The notes under the pieces were generated by a model, which ran no database searches, was not told the origin of the DNA, and was given only the letters and a program-made list of their open reading frames with translations. The position numbers and the translations under genes were made by a program. Of a DNA stretch of 5,558 nucleotides, positions 1 through 5,417 are shown piece after piece (positions within the stretch are counted from its first letter, which is position 1; every line of letters begins with the position of its first letter). Location of the stretch: assembly GCA_023380915.1 (NCBI GenBank), contig JAMCSM010000006.1, positions 1 to 5,558 on the forward strand, written 5' to 3'. The DNA is from Actinomycetota bacterium (GTDB taxonomy: Bacteria > Actinomycetota > Humimicrobiia > Humimicrobiales > Humimicrobiaceae).

Positions 1-8
1 ACCTTTCA

Positions 9-39
9 CAAAAGTCAAGTATTTCAGACTTGACTTTTG
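9..39. repeat. Perfect hairpin H1, 12-bp stem
   Basis: Positions 9-20 are the exact reverse complement of 28-39, with a 7-nt loop at 21-27. Read on the plus strand, the 3' arm ends in TTTTG followed by a pyrimidine-rich stretch (CTCTTT). It could therefore end a plus-strand transcript that enters from the left of the window, but the stem is AT-rich and there is no clean T-run. It is the first of three hairpins packed into 100 bp. Confidence 0.75.
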
Positions 40-43
40 CTCT

Positions 44-69
44 TTAAGGGGGAACAAGTTCCCCCTTAA
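44..69. repeat. Perfect hairpin H2, G5/C5 stem
   Basis: Positions 44-55 and 58-69 are exact reverse complements around a 2-nt centre; a 4-nt loop with an 11-bp stem is realistic. The stem contains a run of five G opposite five C. No T-run follows on either strand, so it is not a canonical intrinsic terminator. A partial copy of the right arm (CTTCCCCCTA) recurs at 71-80. Confidence 0.8.
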
Positions 70-84
70 TCTTCCCCCTACTAC

Positions 85-107
85 GTGGGAAAAGCCTCTT
101 TTCCCAC
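85..107. repeat. Perfect hairpin H3, 10-bp stem
   Basis: Positions 85-94 (GTGGGAAAAG) pair perfectly with 98-107 around a 3-nt loop. On the minus strand this is the first strong structure downstream of tRNA-Arg, so it could protect or end the tRNA transcript. It lacks a following T-run on that strand. Confidence 0.75.
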
Positions 108-154
108 ACCCTTATTAAATCTCGCCAGTTCAAATCTCTCAAAGAAGTAAAAAT

Positions 155-228
155 CGCGCCTGGCCAGACTTGAACTGGCAACCTTTGGATTCGAAGTCCA
201 CCGCTCTATCCAACTGAGCTACAGGCGC
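155..228 (-). tRNA. tRNA-Arg (anticodon TCG)
   Basis: A full cloverleaf reads on the minus strand. The acceptor stem GCGCCTG (228-222) pairs perfectly with CAGGCGC (162-156). The D stem is GCTC/GAGC, the anticodon loop CTTCGAA places the anticodon TCG at 194-192, and the T stem GCCAG/CTGGC (179-175/167-163) flanks the loop TTCAAGT. The discriminator base is G at 155. The anticodon stem has four good pairs and one outer G-A mismatch (201/185). The 3' CCA is not encoded, because ATTTT follows, so a CCA-adding enzyme must supply it. The tRNA would read CGA and perhaps other CGN arginine codons. Confidence 0.96.
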
Positions 229-257
229 AATAAATATAAAAATTCATGTCCAAAATT

Positions 258-286
258 ATAGTAATAGGAATAAAAATATATGTCAA
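258..286 (-). promoter_or_regulatory. Predicted promoter of tRNA-Arg
   Basis: On the minus strand a perfect -35 TTGACA (286-281) is followed, 17 nt later, by TACTAT (263-258). A perfect TATAAT also lies at 260-255, but with a 20-nt spacer. Transcription would start about 20-25 nt before the tRNA, leaving a short 5' leader. This is the only consensus -35 in the window, as expected for a stable RNA gene. Confidence 0.6.
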
Positions 287-341
287 AGGGCAAATCTGAT
301 TTATCTTGGGATTTGAGCTGATAAAAACAATAAGAACGTTT

Positions 342-860
342 CTACTTTAAAAAATTGAATTTTGTTAAAAGCTGAAAGATAGCAACAGTGAAAACAATAC
401 CGCCCATTGCACCAATTATAACCTCATCAATCTTATGAACACTTTTTAAGATTCTTCCATGCACCACCAGTATGGCTAAAAGCAGGACAAGAAAAGAAAC
501 CAACGGAGTTTCTTTAAACGTGAGAAAAGAAACTATTGTCCATATACTAAATGCTATCCCGCTATGAATACTGGGCATTCCACCGGAAAAAAAAATTGTT
601 CTTTTTGTAAAGAATTTAATCAGGATATAACTGAAAATAATAACAAAAAATACTATAAGCGTAAAGTACCAGGGTGCATTTGCGATATCATTTAAAATAT
701 TTATAAAAAAAGACGGGGAAATCTTTGCAAGAATTATATACCCCGCAATAGCAATACTCCCGATAGCAACAACAACTATTGAGGTAACAATGTCCTTTCT
801 GTAGTCCTTATCCTTATTTCTCGTAATTTTTTGCCCGTATCTATTTAAGAATCTTATCAT
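342..860 (-). CDS. PAP2-like integral membrane phosphatase
   Basis: This 172-residue membrane protein has about five hydrophobic segments (roughly residues 24-45, 64-83, 101-115, 119-134 and 147-165). Residues 93-100 (GGMPSIHS) match the PSxHS motif of the PAP2 phosphatase superfamily, whose His acts as general acid. Residues 136-146 (R-x5-H-xxx-E) match the third motif, in which His142 would be the nucleophile. The usual Asp after that His is Glu146, as I recall from PAP2 domains found with diacylglycerol kinases. The first motif (KxxxxxxRP) is not clear; K82 to R87 lies where it should be. PAP2 membrane enzymes dephosphorylate lipid phosphates such as phosphatidic acid or polyprenyl pyrophosphate at the membrane. 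The substrate is unknown here. The gene lies 67 bp downstream of the glycosyltransferase and has its own likely promoter. The start is ATG at 860; no Shine-Dalgarno is seen. Confidence 0.75.
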   Translation of the reverse strand: MIRFLNRYGQKITRNKDKDYRKDIVTSIVVVAIGSIAIAGYIILAKISPSFFINILNDIANAPWYFTLIVFFVIIFSYILIKFFTKRTIFFSGGMPSIHSGIAFSIWTIVSFLTFKETPLVSFLVLLLAILVVHGRILKSVHKIDEVIIGAMGGIVFTVAIFQLLTKFNFLK

Positions 861-873
861 TTTTTTCTAAGGT

Positions 874-902
874 ATTTTATTGATTTGTATATATTAACAC
901 AA
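874..902 (-). promoter_or_regulatory. Predicted promoter of the PAP2-like gene
   Basis: On the minus strand TTGTGT (902-897) and TAAAAT (879-874) are separated by exactly 17 nt. Transcription would start near 867, leaving a leader of only about 7 nt before the ATG at 860. The -35 overlaps a small inverted repeat (899-904/908-913, ACAATT/AATTGT) just after the glycosyltransferase stop. The gene could thus be read alone or by read-through. Confidence 0.4.
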
Positions 903-927
903 TTTTTAATTGTCTGCCATAAAATTT

Positions 928-2010
928 TTATAAGCATTGAGCAAACACCTCATTATAAAGTTTCTTTACGTTCTCCCGTGTCTTTGTCATTTTGGGCAAA
1001 CCCTTATACTGCATGGCTTTTTTAATATCTTCAGTCAGATTAAGTTTATATTGATTTGTTGAATAAATCCATTTCTGTTTTCTCAGGTATCTTGCAATAT
1101 ATTGCTGCTCTGTATGTCCCGGTATAGGTATTAACATAGCCGATTGTTTATCCAGTTCCGCTATTTCCATAATAGTAGTGTATCCTCCCCTTGTAATAAT
1201 AAATTTTGAGCGATTCATAAGAACGTTCATTTCTTTTCTTGAAGCATAGGATTTAACAATGGTACCGGGGAATAATTCATACTCAAAATTTTCCTCGGGC
1301 CTGGCAAGAAGAATTGTTTTTTTTCCGGAAAGACTGCATATCTGTTTCAAAATTTTATTTTCAAGATAATTGGGCCCGCCCGGGGTTGATATTGTTATAA
1401 GATAATCTATATCCTCTCTGATATCTATTTTTTCCGCTGCGGCAAGAATACCACAATAGTAAGCAATTTTATTGGTGGCAGGCTGGTTTGAAACGTCTAA
1501 ACTGCCCAATAAAGAAGCTTCACCGGGGGGATTATCCGGAATTATAACACGTTGAAAATTGGTATGAAAGTATGTATGAAAATACTCGGACCACAGGTCT
1601 ACCGGCTTAAAAAATAATGGGGCACGAAATCTTAACTGATGATTAATAAAAAAAGAGGGAATATCTTTTGAATAAACACCAAAACGTGCATCACTGATTA
1701 TCAAATCAAATTTTTTTTGAGACAATATTCTGTCTGTTTCCTTTTTTTCTCCTTGTATTGCCTTTAACATCGCGGGAATATACAGAGCGAACTTAGCCGC
1801 AAAAAACGGGGTTGAAGTAAAAGGAGCAGGATAATCTTTAAATTCAATTGTTTCACATTGCGGAAATTCATTATGCAGAAATATAAGAGCTCTTCCGCTT
1901 GTAGCAAACGTTACGGCATGTCCTCTTCTTAAAAATTCTTTTGCAATTGGAACTATGCGACTTGCATGGCCTAATCCCCATGAAAGCGGACTGATTAATA
2001 TTTTAGCCAT
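928..2010 (-). CDS. Glycosyltransferase, MJ1255-type (MurG-like GT-B fold)
   Basis: The 360-residue product matches the MJ1255-type glycosyltransferases, relatives of MurG and GT28. The N-terminal half opens with a beta strand and a glycine loop (residues 2-18, ending SWGLGHASR), where the acceptor is usually bound. Residues 104-126 (IISDARFG to INHQL) match the family's central block. The C-terminal half holds the nucleotide-sugar site: GGPN at 211-214, TRGGYTT at 273-279, then E282 and PGHTEQQY at 297-304. There is no signal peptide or membrane helix, so it is probably cytoplasmic or peripheral. Donor and acceptor cannot be read from sequence; a lipid acceptor is an inference from MurG and from the PAP2-like gene downstream. 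It is divergent from the transporter at 2074. The ATG at 2010 has no Shine-Dalgarno; a -10-like TATACT sits 6 nt upstream. Confidence 0.85.
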   Translation of the reverse strand: MAKILISPLSWGLGHASRIVPIAKEFLRRGHAVTFATSGRALIFLHNEFPQCETIEFKDYPAPFTSTPFFAAKFALYIPAMLKAIQGEKKETDRILSQKKFDLIISDARFGVYSKDIPSFFINHQLRFRAPLFFKPVDLWSEYFHTYFHTNFQRVIIPDNPPGEASLLGSLDVSNQPATNKIAYYCGILAAAEKIDIREDIDYLITISTPGGPNYLENKILKQICSLSGKKTILLARPEENFEYELFPGTIVKSYASRKEMNVLMNRSKFIITRGGYTTIMEIAELDKQSAMLIPIPGHTEQQYIARYLRKQKWIYSTNQYKLNLTEDIKKAMQYKGLPKMTKTRENVKKLYNEVFAQCL

Positions 2011-2016
2011 TGCTTT

Positions 2017-2045
2017 AGTATATAACGGATACGTGAAAATTGAAA
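2017..2045 (-). promoter_or_regulatory. Predicted glycosyltransferase promoter (leaderless)
   Basis: On the minus strand TTTCAA (2045-2040) precedes TATACT (2022-2017) by 17 nt. Six bases then separate the hexamer from the ATG at 2010, so transcription would begin at or next to the start codon. The -35 occupies the same six base pairs as the plus-strand -35 of the transporter. The -35 match to TTGACA is only moderate. Confidence 0.35.
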
Positions 2046-2067
2046 AAAAGTTCTGAAAATGTAAAAT
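2040..2067 (+). promoter_or_regulatory. Predicted transporter promoter (leaderless)
   Basis: TTGAAA (2040-2045) and TAAAAT (2062-2067) are 16 nt apart, and exactly six bases follow before the ATG at 2074. No Shine-Dalgarno lies upstream of the ATG, which fits a leaderless or near-leaderless mRNA. The AT-rich background lowers confidence. Confidence 0.4.
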
Positions 2068-2073
2068 AATGTT

Positions 2074-3039
2074 ATGTTTTTAAAATTGTTTCTCACGGTT
2101 TTTTCCATATTCTTGATGATGGGGTTTGGTTTTATTGCAAAAAAAATAAGACTGATAAATACAGATACAACAAGAGAGATGTCGCATGCAATCATAAAGT
2201 TTTTTTACCCTGCTCTTATATTTTCATCACTTGTAAATAATTTTACGGTTAAATCTTTACTTTTAAACGTAAGTCTGCCTATAGGAACCCTTATTATTAT
2301 GGTCATAGGGTTTATATACGGACTTTTATTTTCAAAAGTTACTTTATTCACAAATCAAAAAGAAGAAAATTCCTTCAGGTTTTTATGCACAATGAATAAT
2401 TATACGTTCTTACCACTACCTATAATTTTAATGCTATGGGGAAACAAAGGGGTTGCAATGTTAATATTTTCAAGTCTTGGAGCCGAAATATGCATATGGA
2501 CACTTGGAATTTTTTCCCTGACAGGCACTACTCTTTCAAGAAAAAATTTAAAACAGGTATTAAGCGTTCCCCTGCTAACGATTATTTTTTCATTTTTTAT
2601 TATAGTCATAAGGGACAGTTTTCTTGTCAATAATCTTATTTTTATAAACAATCCGATTTTTTCCCAGCTTAGCAAATCTCTTATGTCTGTCCTTGACGTT
2701 TTTGGAAAAGCCTGTATACCTATTGCAATGTTTATTGTGGGCGGGAAAATGGCAGAACTTCGCTGGAAATACATGTTTGACGTAAAACTCATCTATCTTT
2801 CTGCCATACGTCTGCTTATTATCCCTGCAACTTCACTGGCTGTTTTTTATTTTCTGCCATTTACCAAAAACGTCAATCTTATTATTTCCGTCGTTGCCAT
2901 TATGCCATCAGCAATAGCAAGCGTATATCTTAGTGAGGTTTATGATTCTGACGTCAGATTTTCATCTAAAGGAGTACTTATTACACACCTGTTTTCCCTG
3001 ATTACCATACCTTTATGGCTATATTTTATTTTACGTTAG
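2074..3039 (+). CDS. AEC-family transporter (auxin efflux carrier family)
   Basis: This 321-residue protein has about ten hydrophobic segments in the 5+5 pattern of the auxin efflux carrier (Mem_trans) family. These are secondary carriers in the inner membrane, often for small organic acids. Family-like features are GFGFIAKKIRLI at residues 17-28 with a Pro-containing helix after it (FFYPALIFSSLV, 43-54), NNYTFLPLPI at 108-117, GKACIPIAMFIVGGKMA at 211-227 where the second half begins its core, and MPSAIASVYLSEVY at 277-290. A hydrophilic loop lies near 151-162. Length is usual for the family. The substrate cannot be predicted. It is the only plus-strand CDS, divergent from the glycosyltransferase and overlapping the nucleotidyltransferase tail to tail by 4 bp. 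The ATG at 2074 lets the first helix begin at once. Confidence 0.88.
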   Translation: MFLKLFLTVFSIFLMMGFGFIAKKIRLINTDTTREMSHAIIKFFYPALIFSSLVNNFTVKSLLLNVSLPIGTLIIMVIGFIYGLLFSKVTLFTNQKEENSFRFLCTMNNYTFLPLPIILMLWGNKGVAMLIFSSLGAEICIWTLGIFSLTGTTLSRKNLKQVLSVPLLTIIFSFFIIVIRDSFLVNNLIFINNPIFSQLSKSLMSVLDVFGKACIPIAMFIVGGKMAELRWKYMFDVKLIYLSAIRLLIIPATSLAVFYFLPFTKNVNLIISVVAIMPSAIASVYLSEVYDSDVRFSSKGVLITHLFSLITIPLWLYFILR

Positions 3040-4049
3040 AGAGTTGACGTTTCCTCTTCACCTGTCAGATTTACCACAGAGGAATCTCCAAGATTTATAG
3101 CCTGGAGGTTTCCTATAAGATGAGCGGAATATCCAATTACAGAGTTTTGTAAAACAACATTTTTGATAATGGCCTTATCATTTATTATTGAATTACGGAC
3201 AATAACGTTTGATAAAGAAACCCCCTTACCAATAGAAACATAAGGTCCAATAACGCAGTTTCTTAATTCAGCATCCGGAGAAATATACACAGGCGGATTT
3301 ATTACCACAGAAAACACCTGATTATATGAAGGCTTATTTTTCTCAAGAAAATAATGATTGGTTTCAAGCAGGGATTCTATCTTGCCGGAGTCAAACCATT
3401 TATCAATCTCATAAATAAAAATCTTTTCCCCTTTTTCAATCATTTTCTGTATTGCATCCGTCAATTGATATTCACCTGCTGTTTTAACGTCTTTTTTAAT
3501 GATTTCATCAAGACATTGAAAAAGAAGTTTGCTGTTTTTAAAAAAATACATACCGCAGATTGCCTTATCAGAAACAAAATCTTTTGGTTTTTCAACAACT
3601 TTTTTTATAAGTCCATTTTTATCAATTACTGCCACACCAAACCTTTTTGGATCATTTACTTTTTTCACTGCCACCCATGACTTATTTTTTGAAAGATATT
3701 TTTTTACATCTGCCTCTATCAGAGTATCCCCTAAATTGATAAAAACAGGGGAATCCACGTATTTTTTAGTCAGGGAAATGGCATATCCAAGCCCAAGAAA
3801 ATCTTTTTGTCTGACAAATATACTGTCAATTTCAGGAAAATCTTTTTTTACGTAATTAACTATTTTTTCCCCCAAATGCCCTATGACAAAGATTATTGTT
3901 TTTATTTCAAGGCTTTTGATGAATTCAATAAGATGTCCAAGTATCGGTTTCCCGCCAACAGGAAGAAGAACTTTTGGAATGGTAAATGTATGAGGTTGAA
4001 GTCTTTTACCCATTCCGGCAACAGGCAGAATGCAGATTATTTTTCCCAT
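3036..4049 (-). CDS. Sugar-1-phosphate nucleotidyltransferase with hexapeptide C-terminus
   Basis: The 337-residue enzyme would condense a sugar 1-phosphate with an NTP to give an NDP-sugar and pyrophosphate in the cytoplasm. The Rossmann-like domain (about 1-235) carries the signature AGMGKRLQPHT at 11-21 with PKVLLPVGGKP at 25-35, which bind the nucleotide. LGLGYAI at 85-91, LGDTL at 106-110 (metal-binding Asp108), VEKP at 152-155, GEYQLTDAI at 192-200 and KWFDSGK at 217-223 complete the family motifs. From about 250 to 325 the chain turns into isoleucine/valine-rich hexapeptide repeats (left-handed beta helix), as in long-form RmlA-type enzymes and archaeal bifunctional relatives. The C-terminal domain lacks an obvious acetyltransferase His and may serve oligomerisation. 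Glucose 1-phosphate is the commonest substrate in this group, but I cannot fix sugar or nucleotide. The gene stands alone on its strand, with a -10-like TATTAT 6 nt before the ATG and no Shine-Dalgarno. Confidence 0.87.
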   Translation of the reverse strand: MGKIICILPVAGMGKRLQPHTFTIPKVLLPVGGKPILGHLIEFIKSLEIKTIIFVIGHLGEKIVNYVKKDFPEIDSIFVRQKDFLGLGYAISLTKKYVDSPVFINLGDTLIEADVKKYLSKNKSWVAVKKVNDPKRFGVAVIDKNGLIKKVVEKPKDFVSDKAICGMYFFKNSKLLFQCLDEIIKKDVKTAGEYQLTDAIQKMIEKGEKIFIYEIDKWFDSGKIESLLETNHYFLEKNKPSYNQVFSVVINPPVYISPDAELRNCVIGPYVSIGKGVSLSNVIVRNSIINDKAIIKNVVLQNSVIGYSAHLIGNLQAINLGDSSVVNLTGEEETSTL

Positions 4050-4055
4050 GTAAAA

Positions 4056-4084
4056 ATAATAACATCTTTATAATAAAAAGTAAA
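4056..4084 (-). promoter_or_regulatory. Predicted nucleotidyltransferase promoter (leaderless)
   Basis: On the minus strand TTTACT (4084-4079) is followed after 17 nt by TATTAT (4061-4056), then six bases and the ATG at 4049. The layout repeats that of the promoters at 2017-2045 and 2040-2067. The -35 is weak and the region is AT-rich. The rest of the 150-bp gap (4085-4199) shows only weak, imperfect inverted repeats. Confidence 0.35.
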
Positions 4085-4187
4085 CCCCTTCCGCGTGAAT
4101 CTTCCACCGGATTTATATAAATTTCAGCAAAAAAAAGTAAAATCCTTTATCCTGTTTTTCCAAAGGTAAGATTTGAAGACCTATTTG

Positions 4188-4211
4188 AAAAAAATCAAGT
4201 CAGAAGTGACC
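4188..4211 (-). terminator. Weak candidate terminator of the lemA unit
   Basis: A 5-bp stem (4211-4207 with 4202-4198, one G-T pair) around a 4-nt loop spans the stop codon of the small repeat protein. Seven T residues follow on the minus strand (4194-4188) after a 3-nt gap. The stem is short, so termination would be inefficient. Confidence 0.25.
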
Positions 4212-4772
4212 AACCCAACGTACACCCCGAAAAATTAGAAATATAAACAACAATAATAATAATAAACTTACGATTTTTTTGAAAGGAGATGCAATTATTT
4301 TAGAAATAAGATTTGTATTAGTACCCATAATGCTTATTACCACAAATTTATTATTCCCATATGCTATCCCGATAAGATCATTATTTATTCCGGAATTTTG
4401 CTTTGACCATGTAATTCCATCAAAAGACGTAAGAATCGTTCCTTTATATCCTACAGTCACAAACTTATTGTTCCCATATGTTATATCAAAAAGGTCATTA
4501 TTTGTTCCGGAATTTTGTTTTGTCCATGTTTTACCATCAGCAGAAGTAAAAATTGTACCAACCAATCCTCCAGATATACATTCAACGTTCTCATAGGTTG
4601 TAACGTTAAACCAATGAGATATTCCGGTTTTTTGTTTTGTCTCTGCAGTTTGAACCAAAGAATATTTTAAAAGTGCCAAAACAGATAAACCTAAGAATAG
4701 AAAAAATAATGATTTTTTAAATAATTTAATAAAATTGAATATTGAAGTGTACCTTCCCAATTTTTCTGTCAA
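4200..4772 (-). CDS. Small two-helix membrane protein with 39-residue BNR/YCF48-like repeats
   Basis: I do not recognise a named family for the whole 190-residue protein. A hydrophobic helix near 19-39 and a second at 167-182 flank a repeat region that probably lies outside the cytoplasm. Two clear units start at G72 and G111 with the pattern GTIxTSxDGxTWxKQNSG then NNDL, YGNNKFV. This resembles BNR/YCF48-like beta-propeller blades. An earlier decayed unit (33-71) aligns without gaps (TKQKTG at 45-50 matches TKQNSG at 84-89) and runs into the first helix; a fourth start fades out after G150. Three units are too few to close a propeller, so it may oligomerise or be a shrunken relic. The gene starts 6 nt after the lemA stop. 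The start must be TTG at 4772 or 4760: a stop (TAG, 4778-4776) precedes and no ATG occurs until deep in the repeats. No Shine-Dalgarno is visible, so translation is probably coupled to lemA. Confidence 0.7.
   Translation of the reverse strand: MTEKLGRYTSIFNFIKLFKKSLFFLFLGLSVLALLKYSLVQTAETKQKTGISHWFNVTTYENVECISGGLVGTIFTSADGKTWTKQNSGTNNDLFDITYGNNKFVTVGYKGTILTSFDGITWSKQNSGINNDLIGIAYGNNKFVVISIMGTNTNLISKIIASPFKKIVSLLLLLLFIFLIFRGVRWVGHF
4326..4676 (-). repeat. Three tandem 117-bp units (39 codons each)
   Basis: Units lie at 4326-4442, 4443-4559 and 4560-4676. Comparing 4341 onward with 4458 onward, about 60 of the first 71 bases match. The third unit is more diverged but keeps blocks such as TTTTGTTTTGTC in register. 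The period is a whole number of codons, so copies could be gained or lost without a frameshift. Confidence 0.85.
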
Positions 4773-4778
4773 ATTCTA

Positions 4779-5354
4779 TTATTGGGGAAACGTAAATTTT
4801 ACATCTACGTCCTTTTTATCCTCTTCAGTTGCCTTGAAAAGTTCCTTAGGCTGCATGTGCATCATATTAGCCACAAATACGTCTGGTATTTCCTTTATTC
4901 TTATATTATAAGTGTTCGTTGAATCATTATAAAATTCCCGCCTGTCCGCTATCTGACTTTCAAGGTAACTGATACGCTGTTGTAACTGCATAAAATTTTG
5001 ATCTGCCTTAAGGTCCGGATAATTCTCCGCAACCGCAAAAAGTGTTTTCAAAGATGCTGCCAGACTGCCTTCTGCCCGGGATGATTCGCCTACTGTCGTT
5101 GCCTGCATGCATGCTGTCCGAGCGGACGTAATTCGTTCAAGAGTTTCCCGTTCATATTTCATGTAGCCTTCACATGCCCCAATTAATTTTGGTATTTCAT
5201 CATGACGTTGTTTTAAAAGAACGTCAATGTTTGCCCATGCCTTGTCAACGTTGCGTGAAACCACGATAAGTCCGTTATAAATAGTTACAAAATAAATAAG
5301 AACTCCAACCCCCACAAACAATATAACAGCTCCAACAATAATCGTTATTATCAT
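4779..5354 (-). CDS. lemA: LemA family membrane protein
   Basis: The 191-residue protein has the standard LemA length and layout. An N-terminal membrane helix (about 4-25) is followed directly by YN (26-27) and a long alpha-helical bundle. Conserved blocks are V36-x-x-AWANIDVLLKQRHDEIPKLI (36-58), CEGYMKYERETLERIT (61-76), FAVAENYPDLKADQNFMQLQ (106-125) and the stretch from LESQIADRREFYND to YN (131-150), all close to the family pattern. The physiological function of LemA is not settled; it is a membrane-anchored helical protein often encoded beside a TPM-domain (YgcG-like) protein. Here that neighbour is absent, and the partner is the repeat protein beginning 6 nt after the stop. The ATG at 5354 has the only clear Shine-Dalgarno in the window. 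A mobile-element end lies 30 bp upstream. Confidence 0.95.
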   Translation of the reverse strand: MIITIIVGAVILFVGVGVLIYFVTIYNGLIVVSRNVDKAWANIDVLLKQRHDEIPKLIGACEGYMKYERETLERITSARTACMQATTVGESSRAEGSLAASLKTLFAVAENYPDLKADQNFMQLQQRISYLESQIADRREFYNDSTNTYNIRIKEIPDVFVANMMHMQPKELFKATEEDKKDVDVKFTFPQ

Positions 5355-5360
5355 TTTCTT

Positions 5361-5365
5361 CCTCC
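5361..5365 (-). promoter_or_regulatory. Shine-Dalgarno of lemA
   Basis: GGAGG on the minus strand lies 6 nt before the ATG at 5354, a near-ideal distance. The other protein genes of the window have no comparable site, so lemA uses ordinary initiation while its neighbours may not. Confidence 0.8.
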
Positions 5366-5369
5366 GAAT

Positions 5370-5398
5370 ATATTGTGATTCCCATGAATAATAAACAA
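5370..5398 (-). promoter_or_regulatory. Possible hybrid promoter at element end, facing lemA
   Basis: TTGTTT (5398-5393), inside the inverted repeat, and CAATAT (5375-5370), outside it, are 17 nt apart on the minus strand. This would be an outward promoter made by joining an element-borne -35 to a chromosomal -10. Against it, the start site would fall on or next to the lemA Shine-Dalgarno, and the -10 match is poor. Confidence 0.2.
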
Positions 5399-5407
5399 AA
5401 ATCCAGA
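5386..5407. repeat. Inverted repeat, left arm
   Basis: This 22-bp arm starts GAATAATAAAC and is exactly complementary to 5537-5558. Pairing stops at 5408/5536. The arm is AT-rich, but a 22-bp exact match 130 bp apart is not expected by chance. Confidence 0.9.
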
Positions 5408-5417
5408 ATAGGACATT

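Noticed and set aside
11..21. Unusual GKRL in the nucleotidyltransferase signature (window 4019-3987) as a broken active site
   Set aside because: GMGKRL with PHT following is, as I recall, common in one subgroup of these enzymes, so it is not a defect. Coordinates given are residues.
1..110. CRISPR array
   Set aside because: The three palindromes differ in sequence and no direct repeat with regular spacers exists.
119..140. Second tRNA fragment on the plus strand
   Set aside because: Only a T-arm-like 14 bp matches; the 3' T-stem half does not pair and no acceptor or anticodon arm is present.
1995..2195. 66-codon minus-strand ORF across the divergent promoter region
   Set aside because: It overlaps the start of the transporter and the promoter region, has no family pattern, and is an AT-rich chance frame.
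2400..2792. 130-codon minus-strand ORF inside the transporter gene
   Set aside because: It lies wholly antisense to a clear AEC transporter, with no recognisable domain.
3354..4073. Three overlapping plus-strand ORFs (3354-3680, 3529-3855, 3807-4073)
   Set aside because: All are antisense to the nucleotidyltransferase and show Phe/Lys-rich shadow composition without motifs.
4279..4596. 105-codon plus-strand ORF with an internal repeat
   Set aside because: Its repeat is only the antisense image of the 117-bp units of the minus-strand gene.
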